Source: Candidatus Dormiibacterota bacterium (lineage in GTDB: Bacteria; Chloroflexota; Dormibacteria; CF-121). From it: a DNA stretch of 64,000 nucleotides. Location of the stretch: positions 16,500 to 80,499 of the forward strand of contig DASZZN010000028.1 of assembly GCA_035544955.1 (NCBI GenBank). Reading direction: 5' to 3'. Of this stretch, positions 1 through 7,697 are shown in pieces (position 1 is the first letter of the stretch; every line of letters begins with the position of its first letter). Both the position numbers and the translations under genes were made by a program. The notes under the pieces are model-generated. The model was not told where the DNA came from. It saw only the letters and a list, made by a program, of their open reading frames with translations, and did not search any database.

Positions 1-287
1 TCGATGTAGTAGTCGGCGCCGGCGTTGAGGAGCCTGATGCACTCCTGGCTATTCGGCGACCCGCTGACCGCCACGATCCAGCGGTAGCCCTGACGGTGCA
101 AGTTCCAGCAGGTGGCGGTCGGGTTGCGATCGGCGATTCGTAGGAGAACGACCTCGGCTGGTGCGACGTCGCCCAACTCGGCGGCCGAAGCGGTGCGAAC
201 ACGGAAGCCGGCCTCGCGCAAGACCTGGGCCATCCAGGGAGCGGCGCCCTCCAACCTATCGCGGACGAGCAGCAGTTCGGTTTTCAC
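1..287 (-). CDS. Receiver-like (CheY-fold) protein, 3' end cut by window edge
   Basis: About 95 codons are visible; the gene runs off the left edge. The GTG start (287-285) overlaps the TGA stop of the protease gene (286-284), so the two are probably translationally coupled. The visible part has the alternating hydrophobic-strand and helix pattern of a response-regulator receiver, and the stretch LLNAGADYY matches the usual 'GADdYl' segment after beta-4. Where the phosphoacceptor Asp is expected (after the strand VVLLR) there is LLRIADR, so phosphorylation may be atypical. No output domain can be seen. The family is an inference from the fold pattern. Confidence 0.5.
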   Translation of the reverse strand, partial: MKTELLLVRDRLEGAAPWMAQVLREAGFRVRTASAAELGDVAPAEVVLLRIADRNPTATCWNLHRQGYRWIVAVSGSPNSQECIRLLNAGADYYI

Positions 288-1120
288 AGGCTCACCCCTC
301 CGTCGATCGACGGCAGGATTAGCTTGACCTGGTCGATCGGGATGGCGAAGCCGACGCCGACGTTGCCGTCAACCGGGCTTTCGATCGAGTTGTTGATACC
401 GATCACCTGGCCCTGCGCATTGACGAGTGGCCCGCCAGAGTTGCCTGGATTGATCGCGGCGTCGGTCTGAATCAGACTGCTACCCGCTGCCGACCCGCTC
501 TGGCTGAGGTTGGACACGATCCCTTCGGTCAACGATCCGGACAATCCGAATGGTGAACCGATGGCAAAGACGGTGTCACCGACCTTCACGCTTGCAGAGC
601 TGCCAAGTGTGAGCGGATGGAGCGTGGACGCGGCGACTGACACCCGAATGACCGCCAGGTCAGCACTGGTGTTCGAGCCAACCAGCGTCCCTGTCGCGGT
701 TGTTCCATCGCTAAAGGCGACCTGGATCTGCTGAGCACCCGAGAGTACGTGGGCGTTGGTCAGGATATCGCCCTTGGTATCGAGCACGATCCCCGAGCCA
801 ATGGCCTGGCCATTGCCCAGGTTTACGGTGATCGTCACGACTCCAGGCGAGTCCAACGCGTAAACGGCTGTCGCCGTGGTTGACGCGGAGCCCGTCGACG
901 TCAAATTCGTTGGCAGCGCGGTGCTCGCCGACGCTGTAGCTGCACCGTGACCGATAAGCGCCGCCGCGGCGGCGCCTGCGCCCGCGCCACTGGCAACGGT
1001 GACGGCGGCAAGCGCGACGAGAAAGCCACGCCGAAAGGATCGCTTTGGCGGTGGCGTGGTTGGCGGTGCGGCCGGTGCCGCTGATTGCGAAGGGCTCTCG
1101 AAGTATTGATGGGCGACCAT
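284..1120 (-). CDS. Trypsin-like (HtrA/DegP-type) serine protease without PDZ domain
   Basis: 278 aa. The N-terminus is proline-rich (residues 18-25) and is followed by a basic RR patch and one hydrophobic segment (about 33-56), so the protease is anchored in, or exported across, the membrane. The S1 domain covers about 85-270. The catalytic triad is visible: His124 in TNAHV, Asp154 in SADLAVI and Ser228 in GNSGGPL. The protein ends directly after the protease domain, so the PDZ domain of classical HtrA is missing. AGAGGTGA precedes the ATG. Expected role: cell-envelope protein quality control. It is divergent from the exported gene at 1219 and coupled to the receiver-like gene downstream. 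Confidence 0.9.
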   Translation of the reverse strand: MVAHQYFESPSQSAAPAAPPTTPPPKRSFRRGFLVALAAVTVASGAGAGAAAAALIGHGAATASASTALPTNLTSTGSASTTATAVYALDSPGVVTITVNLGNGQAIGSGIVLDTKGDILTNAHVLSGAQQIQVAFSDGTTATGTLVGSNTSADLAVIRVSVAASTLHPLTLGSSASVKVGDTVFAIGSPFGLSGSLTEGIVSNLSQSGSAAGSSLIQTDAAINPGNSGGPLVNAQGQVIGINNSIESPVDGNVGVGFAIPIDQVKLILPSIDGGVSL

Positions 1121-1218
1121 TGTGATTCACCTCTGATGGTTTGTTGATGTGCACTCATCGTCGGCGTGTTGACCTTGCGATTCCGTGACGGCATTCGTCA
1201 TCGTTTCGAAAGGTCGCC

Positions 1219-2082
1219 GTGCCGAAGATGGTCTACATGCGATCCGCAGTGGCGACAAGACGACGATTCCTAGCCGTTGGCGGAGTGGCCCTTGCCGGCG
1301 CGGTGCTCAGCCGTAACGTTGGCGCCGAAATCATCAAGGACGTGAGCGCGGGCTTTGGTGCTGCCGCCCCCACCCTGCCCTCTTCCGGCGGGGGAGGGAT
1401 AAATTCCACGGGCGTTACGACCGCCACATCGGCCCCCACAGCGACTCCAACCCCGACGCCGACGCCGACACCGGCACCGACACCGGCGACGGTCACCATT
1501 CCGGTGCCGGTCTTCCAGCAGAGCATGGTGCTCGATTGCGAGACGGCCGCGCTGCAGCAGGGCCTTGCCTATTACGGGATCACCGTCAGCCAGTCCCAGC
1601 TGTTCGCCGGTGAGTTCGCCGACGTCCGGCCACCGGTGATGGGCCCGAACCACACGGTTCTTCGCTGGGGCAATCCTTATACGAACTTCGTCGGCTACGT
1701 CAACGGCAGCGACTGGACGCCCACCGGCTTCGGCGTTTACTGGCCGGTCATCTTGCGGCTCGCCCATACCTACGGCCTACCGAACGCGATTGGCGGCGAG
1801 GGCTTTGCGCCGAGCCGGATTTACAGCGAGCTGGCTGCCGGGCATCCCGTGCAAATCTGGATTCAGACGCGATTCGCCCGCGTCCCGCTTGGCACCTGGA
1901 CCGCCTGGGATGGCACCCAGGTCCGCTATTCGTACGCCGAGCATTCGGTGACCTTGAGCGGGGTTTCCCCCACCCAGGTGCGAGTCAATGATGTCCTCAA
2001 CGCCAGCCAGTACTGGGTCGACAAGGCGCTCTTCGAGGCCAACTTCGCCGACTTCAACAATATGGCCGTGATCTTCCAGTAG
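1219..2082 (+). CDS. Tat-exported C39-like (papain-fold) peptidase family protein
   Basis: 287 aa. A twin-arginine type leader (TRRRFLAVGG, residues 13-22) is followed by a hydrophobic stretch, then a low-complexity TP-repeat linker (about 74-90), then a globular domain. The domain looks like Peptidase_C39_2: Cys107 in VLDCETA, His242 in AEHSVTL and Asn257/Asp258 in RVNDVL are the probable catalytic set. It probably acts outside the membrane, as a peptidase or peptide-binding protein; the substrate is unknown. The GTG at 1219 has GAAAGG five bases upstream; in-frame ATGs at 1228 and 1237 are alternative starts. A (TP)n tract can change length by slippage. Confidence 0.75.
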   Translation: MPKMVYMRSAVATRRRFLAVGGVALAGAVLSRNVGAEIIKDVSAGFGAAAPTLPSSGGGGINSTGVTTATSAPTATPTPTPTPTPAPTPATVTIPVPVFQQSMVLDCETAALQQGLAYYGITVSQSQLFAGEFADVRPPVMGPNHTVLRWGNPYTNFVGYVNGSDWTPTGFGVYWPVILRLAHTYGLPNAIGGEGFAPSRIYSELAAGHPVQIWIQTRFARVPLGTWTAWDGTQVRYSYAEHSVTLSGVSPTQVRVNDVLNASQYWVDKALFEANFADFNNMAVIFQ

Positions 2083-2096
2083 GTATCCTTCATTTG

Positions 2097-3074
2097 ATGG
2101 CCGAAGCGACAGCAGCGATGGTCGTTCCCACCTTCAACGACGTGCTCGCGGCGCGCGAGCGCATCAGCCCGTACCTGCAACCCACCGCGCTGCACCGCTA
2201 TCCGGCACTCGATGCGCTGGTCGGCACCGAGACCTGGGTCAAACACGAGAACCACCAGCCCATCTGCGCCTTCAAGATCCGGGGCGGGATCAACCTCGTG
2301 TCGCAGCTATCCGACGACGAGCGGCGCCGCGGCGTGATCACCGCGTCCACGGGGAACCATGGGCAATCGATCGCCTACGCGGCGCGACTCTTCGGGGTCC
2401 GCGCCATCGTCTGCGTGCCCGAGGGGGCGAATCCGGTCAAGGTCGCCTCGATCCGCGGCCTCGGCGCCGAGATCGTGACCCACGGCGTCGATTTCGATGA
2501 GGCTCGGGTGCAGGCCGCCCGTCTGGCCGAGGAGCACGGCTACCGCTACATCCATTCCGGCAACGAGCCGCACCTGATCGCCGGCGTCGGTACGCAAGCG
2601 CTGGAGATCCTCGAGAAGCAGCCTGACATCGAGGCGATCATCGTCCCAATCGGCGGCGGCAGTGGCGCCACGGGCACATGCATCGTCGCCAAGGCGATCA
2701 ACCCGAAGATCCAGGTGATCGGCGTGCAGTCAGCCGAGGCGCCGGCCGCCTATAAGTCGTGGAAAGCGCACCAAATGCTCGAGGACCGGATGGGCACATT
2801 CGCGGAGGGCCTCGCGACGCGCAGCGCGTTTGAGTTGCCCCAGCGCATCCTCTGGGAGACGCTCGATGAATTCGTCCTGGTTCCAGACGCCGAAATCCGC
2901 CCAGCGGTTCGACTCATGATCGAAACGACGCGCAACCTGACTGAGCCCGCAGGCGCGGCGCCACTGGCAGCCGCGCTCCAACTCAAGGAGCGGCTCAAAG
3001 GCAAGCGGGTAGCGCTGATTCTGAGCGGCTCCAACATCACGCCGGCACAGCTCCGCGAGCTGCTCGCCGGCTAG
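2097..3074 (+). CDS. Threonine/serine dehydratase (PLP fold type II)
   Basis: 325 aa from the ATG at 2097 (an in-frame TTG lies directly before it). Hallmarks are the PLP-binding lysine in CAFKIRGG near residue 60, TASTGNHGQS as phosphate-binding and substrate loop, the glycine loop PIGGGSGATG and a C-terminal SGSNIT. The length fits the catabolic, single-domain threonine dehydratase type without an ACT domain. Expected reaction: deamination of threonine (or serine) to 2-oxobutyrate (or pyruvate); a serine racemase-like activity cannot be excluded. The stop overlaps the stop of the convergent gene at 3071 by 4 bp. Confidence 0.88.
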   Translation: MAEATAAMVVPTFNDVLAARERISPYLQPTALHRYPALDALVGTETWVKHENHQPICAFKIRGGINLVSQLSDDERRRGVITASTGNHGQSIAYAARLFGVRAIVCVPEGANPVKVASIRGLGAEIVTHGVDFDEARVQAARLAEEHGYRYIHSGNEPHLIAGVGTQALEILEKQPDIEAIIVPIGGGSGATGTCIVAKAINPKIQVIGVQSAEAPAAYKSWKAHQMLEDRMGTFAEGLATRSAFELPQRILWETLDEFVLVPDAEIRPAVRLMIETTRNLTEPAGAAPLAAALQLKERLKGKRVALILSGSNITPAQLRELLAG

Positions 3075-3514
3075 CTGCGCTCCAAGACGACGATCGGAAT
3101 CTCCCGCTTCGTCAGCGTCTGTTGCTGCTCGATGTACGGCACCAACGGCGCGAGCTTCTCCCGCTCCTCGGGCCCAGCCGTCCGCGCACGCACCTTGAAC
3201 TTGTCCGGACCAACCTCGAGGGTCGCGATCGGGCGCGCGAGCAAGTTCTGGTACCAGGCCGGGTGCGACGGCGCGCCGTTGTTGGAAGCGATGACGACGT
3301 AGCGATCGCCATCCTTCCCGAAGCCAAGCACCGCCGTACGTTCCTTGCCAGACTTTGCCCCGGTCGTGGTCAACAGGATCAGGGTGCGGCCCGCCAACGG
3401 GCCCGTGAGCTTCCCCCGATTGGCACGGAAGTCTTCGATCACATTGCGGTTGAACACGTTCATATCCGATGGGATTTGTGGACGCGCTGACCGTTGCGGT
3501 TGTTCTTGACTCAT
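3071..3514 (-). CDS. Nitroreductase/deazaflavin (F420)-dependent oxidoreductase family protein
   Basis: 147 aa from the ATG at 3514, which has AAAAGAG directly before it; the open frame continues upstream but the longer reading has no homology-like features. The stretch TLILLTTTGAKSGKERT, then VVIASNNGAPSHPAWYQNL and later ATLEVGPDKFKVRAR, is typical of the DDN/split-beta-barrel family (nitroreductase family deazaflavin-dependent oxidoreductase). It would bind F420 or FMN; the substrate is unknown. It shares a 4-bp tail-to-tail overlap with the dehydratase. Confidence 0.85.
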   Translation of the reverse strand: MSQEQPQRSARPQIPSDMNVFNRNVIEDFRANRGKLTGPLAGRTLILLTTTGAKSGKERTAVLGFGKDGDRYVVIASNNGAPSHPAWYQNLLARPIATLEVGPDKFKVRARTAGPEEREKLAPLVPYIEQQQTLTKREIPIVVLERS

Positions 3515-3540
3515 CTCTTTTGACCTTACCGTGGGTTTCG

Positions 3541-4773
3541 CTAGCGGCGCAAGAGCGCATCTCGTAATTTCACCCGGGCGCCGAGTCGGAGCACCGAGTT
3601 GGAGTAGATCCGTGCGGCGATCCAGGTCGCCGCCGCGCTCGTCACCAGCGTCAGCCCAACCGACAGGGCTGCCTGCCACGGCGCAATGTCCCCTGTGGCC
3701 ATCCCGGTTGGGAGGATCACGGGTGCGAAGAAGGGAACGAAACCGAGGGCGACGCCCGTGCTCGACATCGGCGTTCCGTCGAACATCGGGGTCAATACCC
3801 CGATGGCGACAAACCACGAGAGGATCGCAAGCATCGTGATCGGCAGGACAACGCTCTGGACCTCTTCCTGACGGGAAACAAGCGAACCCGCGGCGGCGAA
3901 CAGAATGGCGTAGAGGAAGAAGCCCAGGATGAACCAGAGCAATCCGGCGAGGATGACGCCCGCCCCGGCCGCCGGCGCGGTGAAGACGCCGCCCACGGTG
4001 GCCGCGATGAAGGCAAAGACACCGATCACCGTGAACTGAAACAGCCCCACCAGCCCGATGCCGATTACCTTGCCGATCAGTAAGTGGATGGGCTTCACCG
4101 TCGACAACAAGATCTCGACGATGCGGTTCGCTTTCTCCTCGACGACACCCTGGGCAATGAATGCGCCGTAGGTCAGCATCGCGATATAGAGGAAGAGGGC
4201 GACAATGAAGCCGGCGGCGACCAGCTCGAGACGTTGCCCGCTCGCGGGTTTGAGCGATTGCACATGGACGGTTGCACTGGCGAGATTGGCCTCGACAGTC
4301 GCCGGATTGAGGCCGGCCGCGGTTAATTGACTCTCGAGTGCTCGCTGCCGAACCAGCGCCTGGAGCAAACTCTGGAGGGTCGTGCTCAACTGGTCAGGGA
4401 CCAGCACCTCCGGGGAGGTTGCAGCGCCGCGCACAAGCGCATCGAGGGTGCCCTTACGGACCTGGCCCTCGGCCTGGGTTTCATCAGTTACCGGAGCTCG
4501 CTCGACTGCGATCCCGAGCGCCTTGGCGGAGGCGGTCAGCGGGTCCGCGAGGCTCTGCGCCTCACCGAAATAGGCGAACTCGTAGGTTTTGCTGGGGCCC
4601 TGCTTGCTCAGGACCAGATTTTGAAAGACGAGATAGCCGACGATCGCGACCAACACGAGGGCGGTCCCGATGATGAAGACGCGGGTTCGCACGCGGGTTA
4701 CGAACTCTCGGCGCGCGATCAAGGCGACGGCCCTGGCCGAGCTGCGCGGATGGCGGTCGAGCGGGTCGTTCAC
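3541..4773 (-). CDS. ABC-2 type exporter permease (NatB-like)
   Basis: 410 aa. One N-terminal membrane helix (about 34-53) is followed by an extracytoplasmic domain of about 130 residues, then five or more helices in the second half. VVEEKANRIVEILLST is the hallmark motif of NatB/ABC-2 permeases. The ATG start (4773) overlaps the stop of the ATPase gene (4770) by 4 bp, so the two form one export unit. NatAB-type pumps export Na+ or drugs; the substrate cannot be told from the sequence. The partner ATPase is interrupted by a stop codon, so the exporter may not work. Confidence 0.88.
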   Translation of the reverse strand: MNDPLDRHPRSSARAVALIARREFVTRVRTRVFIIGTALVLVAIVGYLVFQNLVLSKQGPSKTYEFAYFGEAQSLADPLTASAKALGIAVERAPVTDETQAEGQVRKGTLDALVRGAATSPEVLVPDQLSTTLQSLLQALVRQRALESQLTAAGLNPATVEANLASATVHVQSLKPASGQRLELVAAGFIVALFLYIAMLTYGAFIAQGVVEEKANRIVEILLSTVKPIHLLIGKVIGIGLVGLFQFTVIGVFAFIAATVGGVFTAPAAGAGVILAGLLWFILGFFLYAILFAAAGSLVSRQEEVQSVVLPITMLAILSWFVAIGVLTPMFDGTPMSSTGVALGFVPFFAPVILPTGMATGDIAPWQAALSVGLTLVTSAAATWIAARIYSNSVLRLGARVKLRDALLRR

Positions 4774-5681
4774 GCGGCTCGGGTCTCGGCGATGACGTGG
4801 CGGAACAGCTCGCTCAGGGGCGGAATGTCCCGCCGGAATTCGTGCACGGGTCCCGTCGTGAGGGCGGCGCGCAGCACCGCCTGGTCGTCTGTCCCGTCGG
4901 CGAGCTCAAGCAAAGAGCGTGAGCCGTCGCGCCGCACCAGCTTCACGCCAGTCAGGCGCGCGGTCCAATCGTCCGCCGCCATTGGCGCGTCGACCCAGTA
5001 GCGCGCGGGTCCGCTGCTGCGCAGCTCGGTTACGGTGCCCGTCACCACCATCTGGCCAGCCTTGATGATTCCGACACGATCGCAGAGCCGCTCGACGATG
5101 TCGAGCTGATGGCTGGAAAAGATCACCGGGATGCCGCCGGTCGCCCGCTCCCGCAGAACCTCGCTCATCACGTCGACGGCGACCGGGTCCAGCCCGGCGA
5201 ACGGCTCGTCGAGCACCAGGAGCTCTGGTTCGTAGACGAGCGCCGCGGCAAGCTGCACCCGTTGCTGATTGCCTCGGCTCAGCTTCTAGACTTCATCGTT
5301 GCGCCGCTCGCTCAAGCCGAGGCGATCGAGCCAGGCTATCGCCGAGCGACCCGCGGCTGCGGGTTCGACGCCGTGAAGCTGGGCGAGATAGACCAGCTGC
5401 TCCAGGACTCGCATCTTTGGATAAAGACCGCGCTCTTCCGGCATATAGCCGAAGCGGCGGTGGGTTTCGAAAGTGACCGGCGCGCCACCCCAGCGCACCT
5501 CGCCGGAGTCGGCGGCGAGGACCCCCATCACGATCCGCATGGTTGTCGTCTTCCCGGCACCGTTGGCGCCTACGAATCCGAACAGCTCACCGGTGGCAAC
5601 CTGCAAGCTCAGATCTCGCAGGGCGACGAGATCACCGTATCGCCGAACGAGTCGTTCGACCTGGAGCCTACCCTCTGCCAA
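4770..5681 (-). pseudogene. ABC exporter ATP-binding protein (NatA-like) with in-frame amber stop
   Basis: One reading frame from a TTG start at 5681 to 4770, broken by a single TAG at 5288-5286. Before the stop: Walker A GANGAGKTTT and Q-loop region GYMPEERGLYP. After it, in the same frame: KLSRGNQQRVQLAAAL (ABC signature), Walker B LLVLDEPFAGLDP and the switch His in SSHQLD. The stop lies where relatives usually have Glu (VEKLS), so one GAG to TAG change explains it. Both halves are otherwise intact, which suggests a recent mutation or a base error. A fragment starting at 5258 could be made, but it would lack Walker A. It forms an operon with the permease at 3541. Confidence 0.85.
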
Positions 5682-5724
5682 GATTCCGAGCGTAACCGAT
5701 CGAGCGCGAGTTAGGATCGGTGCA

Positions 5725-5928
5725 ATGAAGACTAAGCCTGTTAATGCGGCGGCGCAGGCCTTAATCGAGGCCGGGGAGGCCCTTCAGCGCTTGGCATCTG
5801 GTCCCCTTGGATTGGGCCCCAGCTTCCTCACAACGGGGAAGTACGCCCGCGAAGCCGGAGAAAAGTTGGTTACCGCGGGCGAGCAGTTGAAGCTGGTGGC
5901 AGATGAGCCAACCGCAAACGACCGTTAG
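5725..5928 (+). CDS. Small hypothetical protein
   Basis: 67 aa from the ATG at 5725. Alanine/glutamate-rich and predicted mostly helical (AAAQALIEAGEALQRLA and YAREAGEKLVTAGEQLK form two amphipathic helices around a GPLGLGPSF turn). No family recognised. It is divergent from the ABC ATPase and ends 2 bp before the convergent VOC gene. The compact fit between neighbours and the amphipathic pattern favour a real gene; the small size keeps confidence moderate. Confidence 0.5.
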   Translation: MKTKPVNAAAQALIEAGEALQRLASGPLGLGPSFLTTGKYAREAGEKLVTAGEQLKLVADEPTANDR

Positions 5929-5930
5929 TC

Positions 5931-6308
5931 CTATTTGACCTGGATTATTCCGACGCAGTTCTTGCCCGGGTCGATGAACCAGGCCATCAAGGCAAAGCCG
6001 ACGTCGGCAATGCCGTCGACGGTCTTGAGGCCAGGCGTGTCGTAATCCTCGATCTTCACGCCGCGCCTTCGGAGCTCCGCGACTTCGGCCCGGACATCTT
6101 TCACGCGAAAGCCCGCCTGAGTCTGATCGTCTTTGGTGCCGACGGTGCTCTTGCTAAGAGTCAAGTCACTATCGCCGCCGCATTTGAAGACCACCGCTGC
6201 CGGACTGTCATTGATGATCTTCAAACCAATCTTGTTGGCCCAAAAATCTTTGGAAGCCTCCAGATCTGGCGCCAGCAAAACGACGTTGACCGGATAATCG
6301 CCGAGCAC
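5931..6308 (-). CDS. VOC family (glyoxalase/bleomycin-resistance fold) protein
   Basis: 125 aa from a GTG at 6308. It shows the paired beta-alpha-beta-beta-beta pattern of the vicinal-oxygen-chelate fold: LAPDLEASKDFWANKIGLKI opens the first module, and FRVKDVRAEVAELRRRGVKI with AWFIDPGKNCVGIIQ closes the second. Members are metal-dependent dioxygenases, lyases or drug-binding proteins; the specific role is unknown. The gene is separated by 9 bp from the frameshifted membrane-protein gene upstream. Confidence 0.8.
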   Translation of the reverse strand: MLGDYPVNVVLLAPDLEASKDFWANKIGLKIINDSPAAVVFKCGGDSDLTLSKSTVGTKDDQTQAGFRVKDVRAEVAELRRRGVKIEDYDTPGLKTVDGIADVGFALMAWFIDPGKNCVGIIQVK

Positions 6309-6317
6309 GATTCGATA

Positions 6318-7317
6318 CTAGCGCCTCAGGCGCGGAAGCAGCCTCGCTAGGAGCAGCGCGATGCCAAGCAGCACCAGCCCCGAGATCACGAGACTCACGG
6401 CGAAATTGAGGCTGCTCTGGAAATAGCGGAACTCGATGTCGAGCACGAACGCGAACAAGCCGACGCCACCAGCGAACGCGTAGCCGGCACTGCCCCGGAT
6501 GACAGACGCAGCAAAGGCGGCCCCGGCGAGCAGGGCGCCGAAGATCTCGAGCGGAAGGTTGCCGTCCTGGGCCGTGATGAAGGCGGTGACAATCGCCATC
6601 GAAGGCCCGGCGAACGCCAGCACCTCCCGTCGCCCATATCACTTTTTCCTGCCGGCCGTATTCTGCGGTCGCCACCAGGATGGCGGCGGTCGCGAGGAAG
6701 ACCAACTCGACCGCCCATCCATGCTCGAGCTGCAGCCACGCGATGGATGCAATGGTGGCGATGAGTAGGGACAGACTGAGCGCCGCGGCCAGCAGCCCTG
6801 AGCGCAGGCGTACCAGGGAGACCGCGGCGAGAACCGCCGCCACCGATGCCGAAACCAGGAGGATGCGATATCCGGTGTGCGGAGGGATCGAGCCATTAGG
6901 ACCGCCGAGAAGCTCGGCCTGGAGCTGCCCGGTGAACAGGCCGATGGCCGCGACCGCGAGTGTCACAAGACTGGTTTGCGCCCGACGGGCACGCGCCCGC
7001 TCGCCCGGAAGCGCGCGTGCCACCAGGAGAGCAGCGATCGCAACCAGACCCGGGATAGCCAACCGGCCGACGACGCCCAGTGACCGGTATTGCGTGCCGA
7101 GAAGGGTGCCCAGGCCGGCAAGCGTCACCAGCGCGCCGGCGTACGTGATGACCTCCGTAGCGGTGATCGAGCCATCCGCACCCTTCCCTCCCCCAGGTGG
7201 TGAGGGGACATCTCGGCCCGCTGTTGCTTCGAACTTGGCGATCGCCTCTGCTTGGCGGGCGTCGATCAGACCGGCGGATTGCCAGCGCGCGAGTTGACCT
7301 TTGAGGTCTTGACTCAG
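6318..7317 (-). pseudogene. DUF2157-like polytopic membrane protein, frameshifted
   Basis: The soluble N-terminal segment (QLARWQSAGLIDARQAEAI) and the many following hydrophobic helices resemble DUF2157 membrane proteins. The frame changes near 6625-6640: upstream it reads QEKVIWATGG, and the rest of the protein (VLAFAGPSMAIVTAF to the stop at 6318) is in another frame. The span 6318-7317 is one base longer than a multiple of three, so a single inserted base, perhaps in the GGGAGG run, would explain it. No ATG, GTG or TTG lies at the 5' end; a CTG overlapping the previous gene's TGA is the only simple start. A palindromic repeat (7180-7209) adds PSPPGGGKG between the soluble and membrane parts. 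Confidence 0.6.
7180..7209 (-). repeat. GC-rich palindromic repeat, copy 1 (inside DUF2157-like gene)
   Basis: Read on the minus strand it has a C-rich arm, a short centre and GGGGGAGGG followed by an AGGGTG tail. It lies in-frame and on the host gene's strand, encoding PSPPGGGKG. It belongs to the same family as the copies at 13487, 13569, 15067, 16098, 20348 and 38816. Confidence 0.6.
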
Positions 7318-7592
7318 GGCTCGGCCTCGACCGCCTCGCGGATGCCGCGCAGATACGCCGCCTCGTCCGCCGCGGAAAGTGCGCCTGCTTGCCGAAGGCG
7401 CTCGACAGCGATCCCGGCCATGAAGCAGGCCAGCGGGGCGAAGCGACGCTCCTTGGTATGCGCCGCGACGCGCGCCAGCTCGAGGACTTCGTCGGCTACC
7501 TGTGGATCCAGCTCCGGTGGGGCAACCGCGGTCCCGCGATCCCGAGCGGACTGCGCGAACTGACGGCCGAGCGCCTCGAACCAGGCGTTCAT
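7314..7592 (-). CDS. DUF6457-like small protein, divergent from formate dehydrogenase
   Basis: 92 aa from the ATG at 7592. The segment VADEVLELARVAAHTKERR followed by FAPLACFMAGIAVE resembles the DUF6457 domain, which in actinobacteria and relatives is found next to, or fused with, molybdopterin-guanine-dinucleotide (MobA) proteins and near molybdenum formate dehydrogenases. A link to cofactor insertion is inferred from the family and from the position divergent to the molybdoenzyme gene at 7698. Its TGA overlaps the probable start of the membrane protein gene downstream. Confidence 0.55.
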   Translation of the reverse strand: MNAWFEALGRQFAQSARDRGTAVAPPELDPQVADEVLELARVAAHTKERRFAPLACFMAGIAVERLRQAGALSAADEAAYLRGIREAVEAEP

Positions 7593-7626
7593 CTCGTCGC
7601 AACGGTATCACCAACTACAATATTGG

Positions 7627-7655
7627 TTGACACCACCCGGGCCGGTGAGTACGCT
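7627..7655 (+). promoter_or_regulatory. Candidate sigma70-type promoter of the formate dehydrogenase operon
   Basis: TTGACA (7627-7632), exactly 17 bases, then TACGCT (7650-7655), 42 bp before the GTG start of the alpha subunit gene. The -35 is perfect and the -10 weak. A strong GGAGGA (7687-7692) precedes the GTG. Confidence 0.45.
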
Positions 7656-7697
7656 GGCGTTTAGTCGCCTGCAAAACCGTTCCCGCGGAGGAATTCG

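Noticed and set aside
1435..1490. Tandem ACACCGACGCC-like repeat as a possible regulatory or CRISPR-like repeat
   Set aside because: It is the codon-level trace of a Thr-Pro linker in the exported C39-like protein.
2730..3560. Long minus-strand open frame opposite threonine dehydratase
   Set aside because: High-GC antisense frame; the plus-strand gene has all family motifs, and the true minus gene here is 3071-3514 in another frame.
5286..5288. TAG in the ABC ATPase as a pyrrolysine codon
   Set aside because: The ABC family has no pyrrolysine at this place, relatives have Glu, and no pyl gene is seen.
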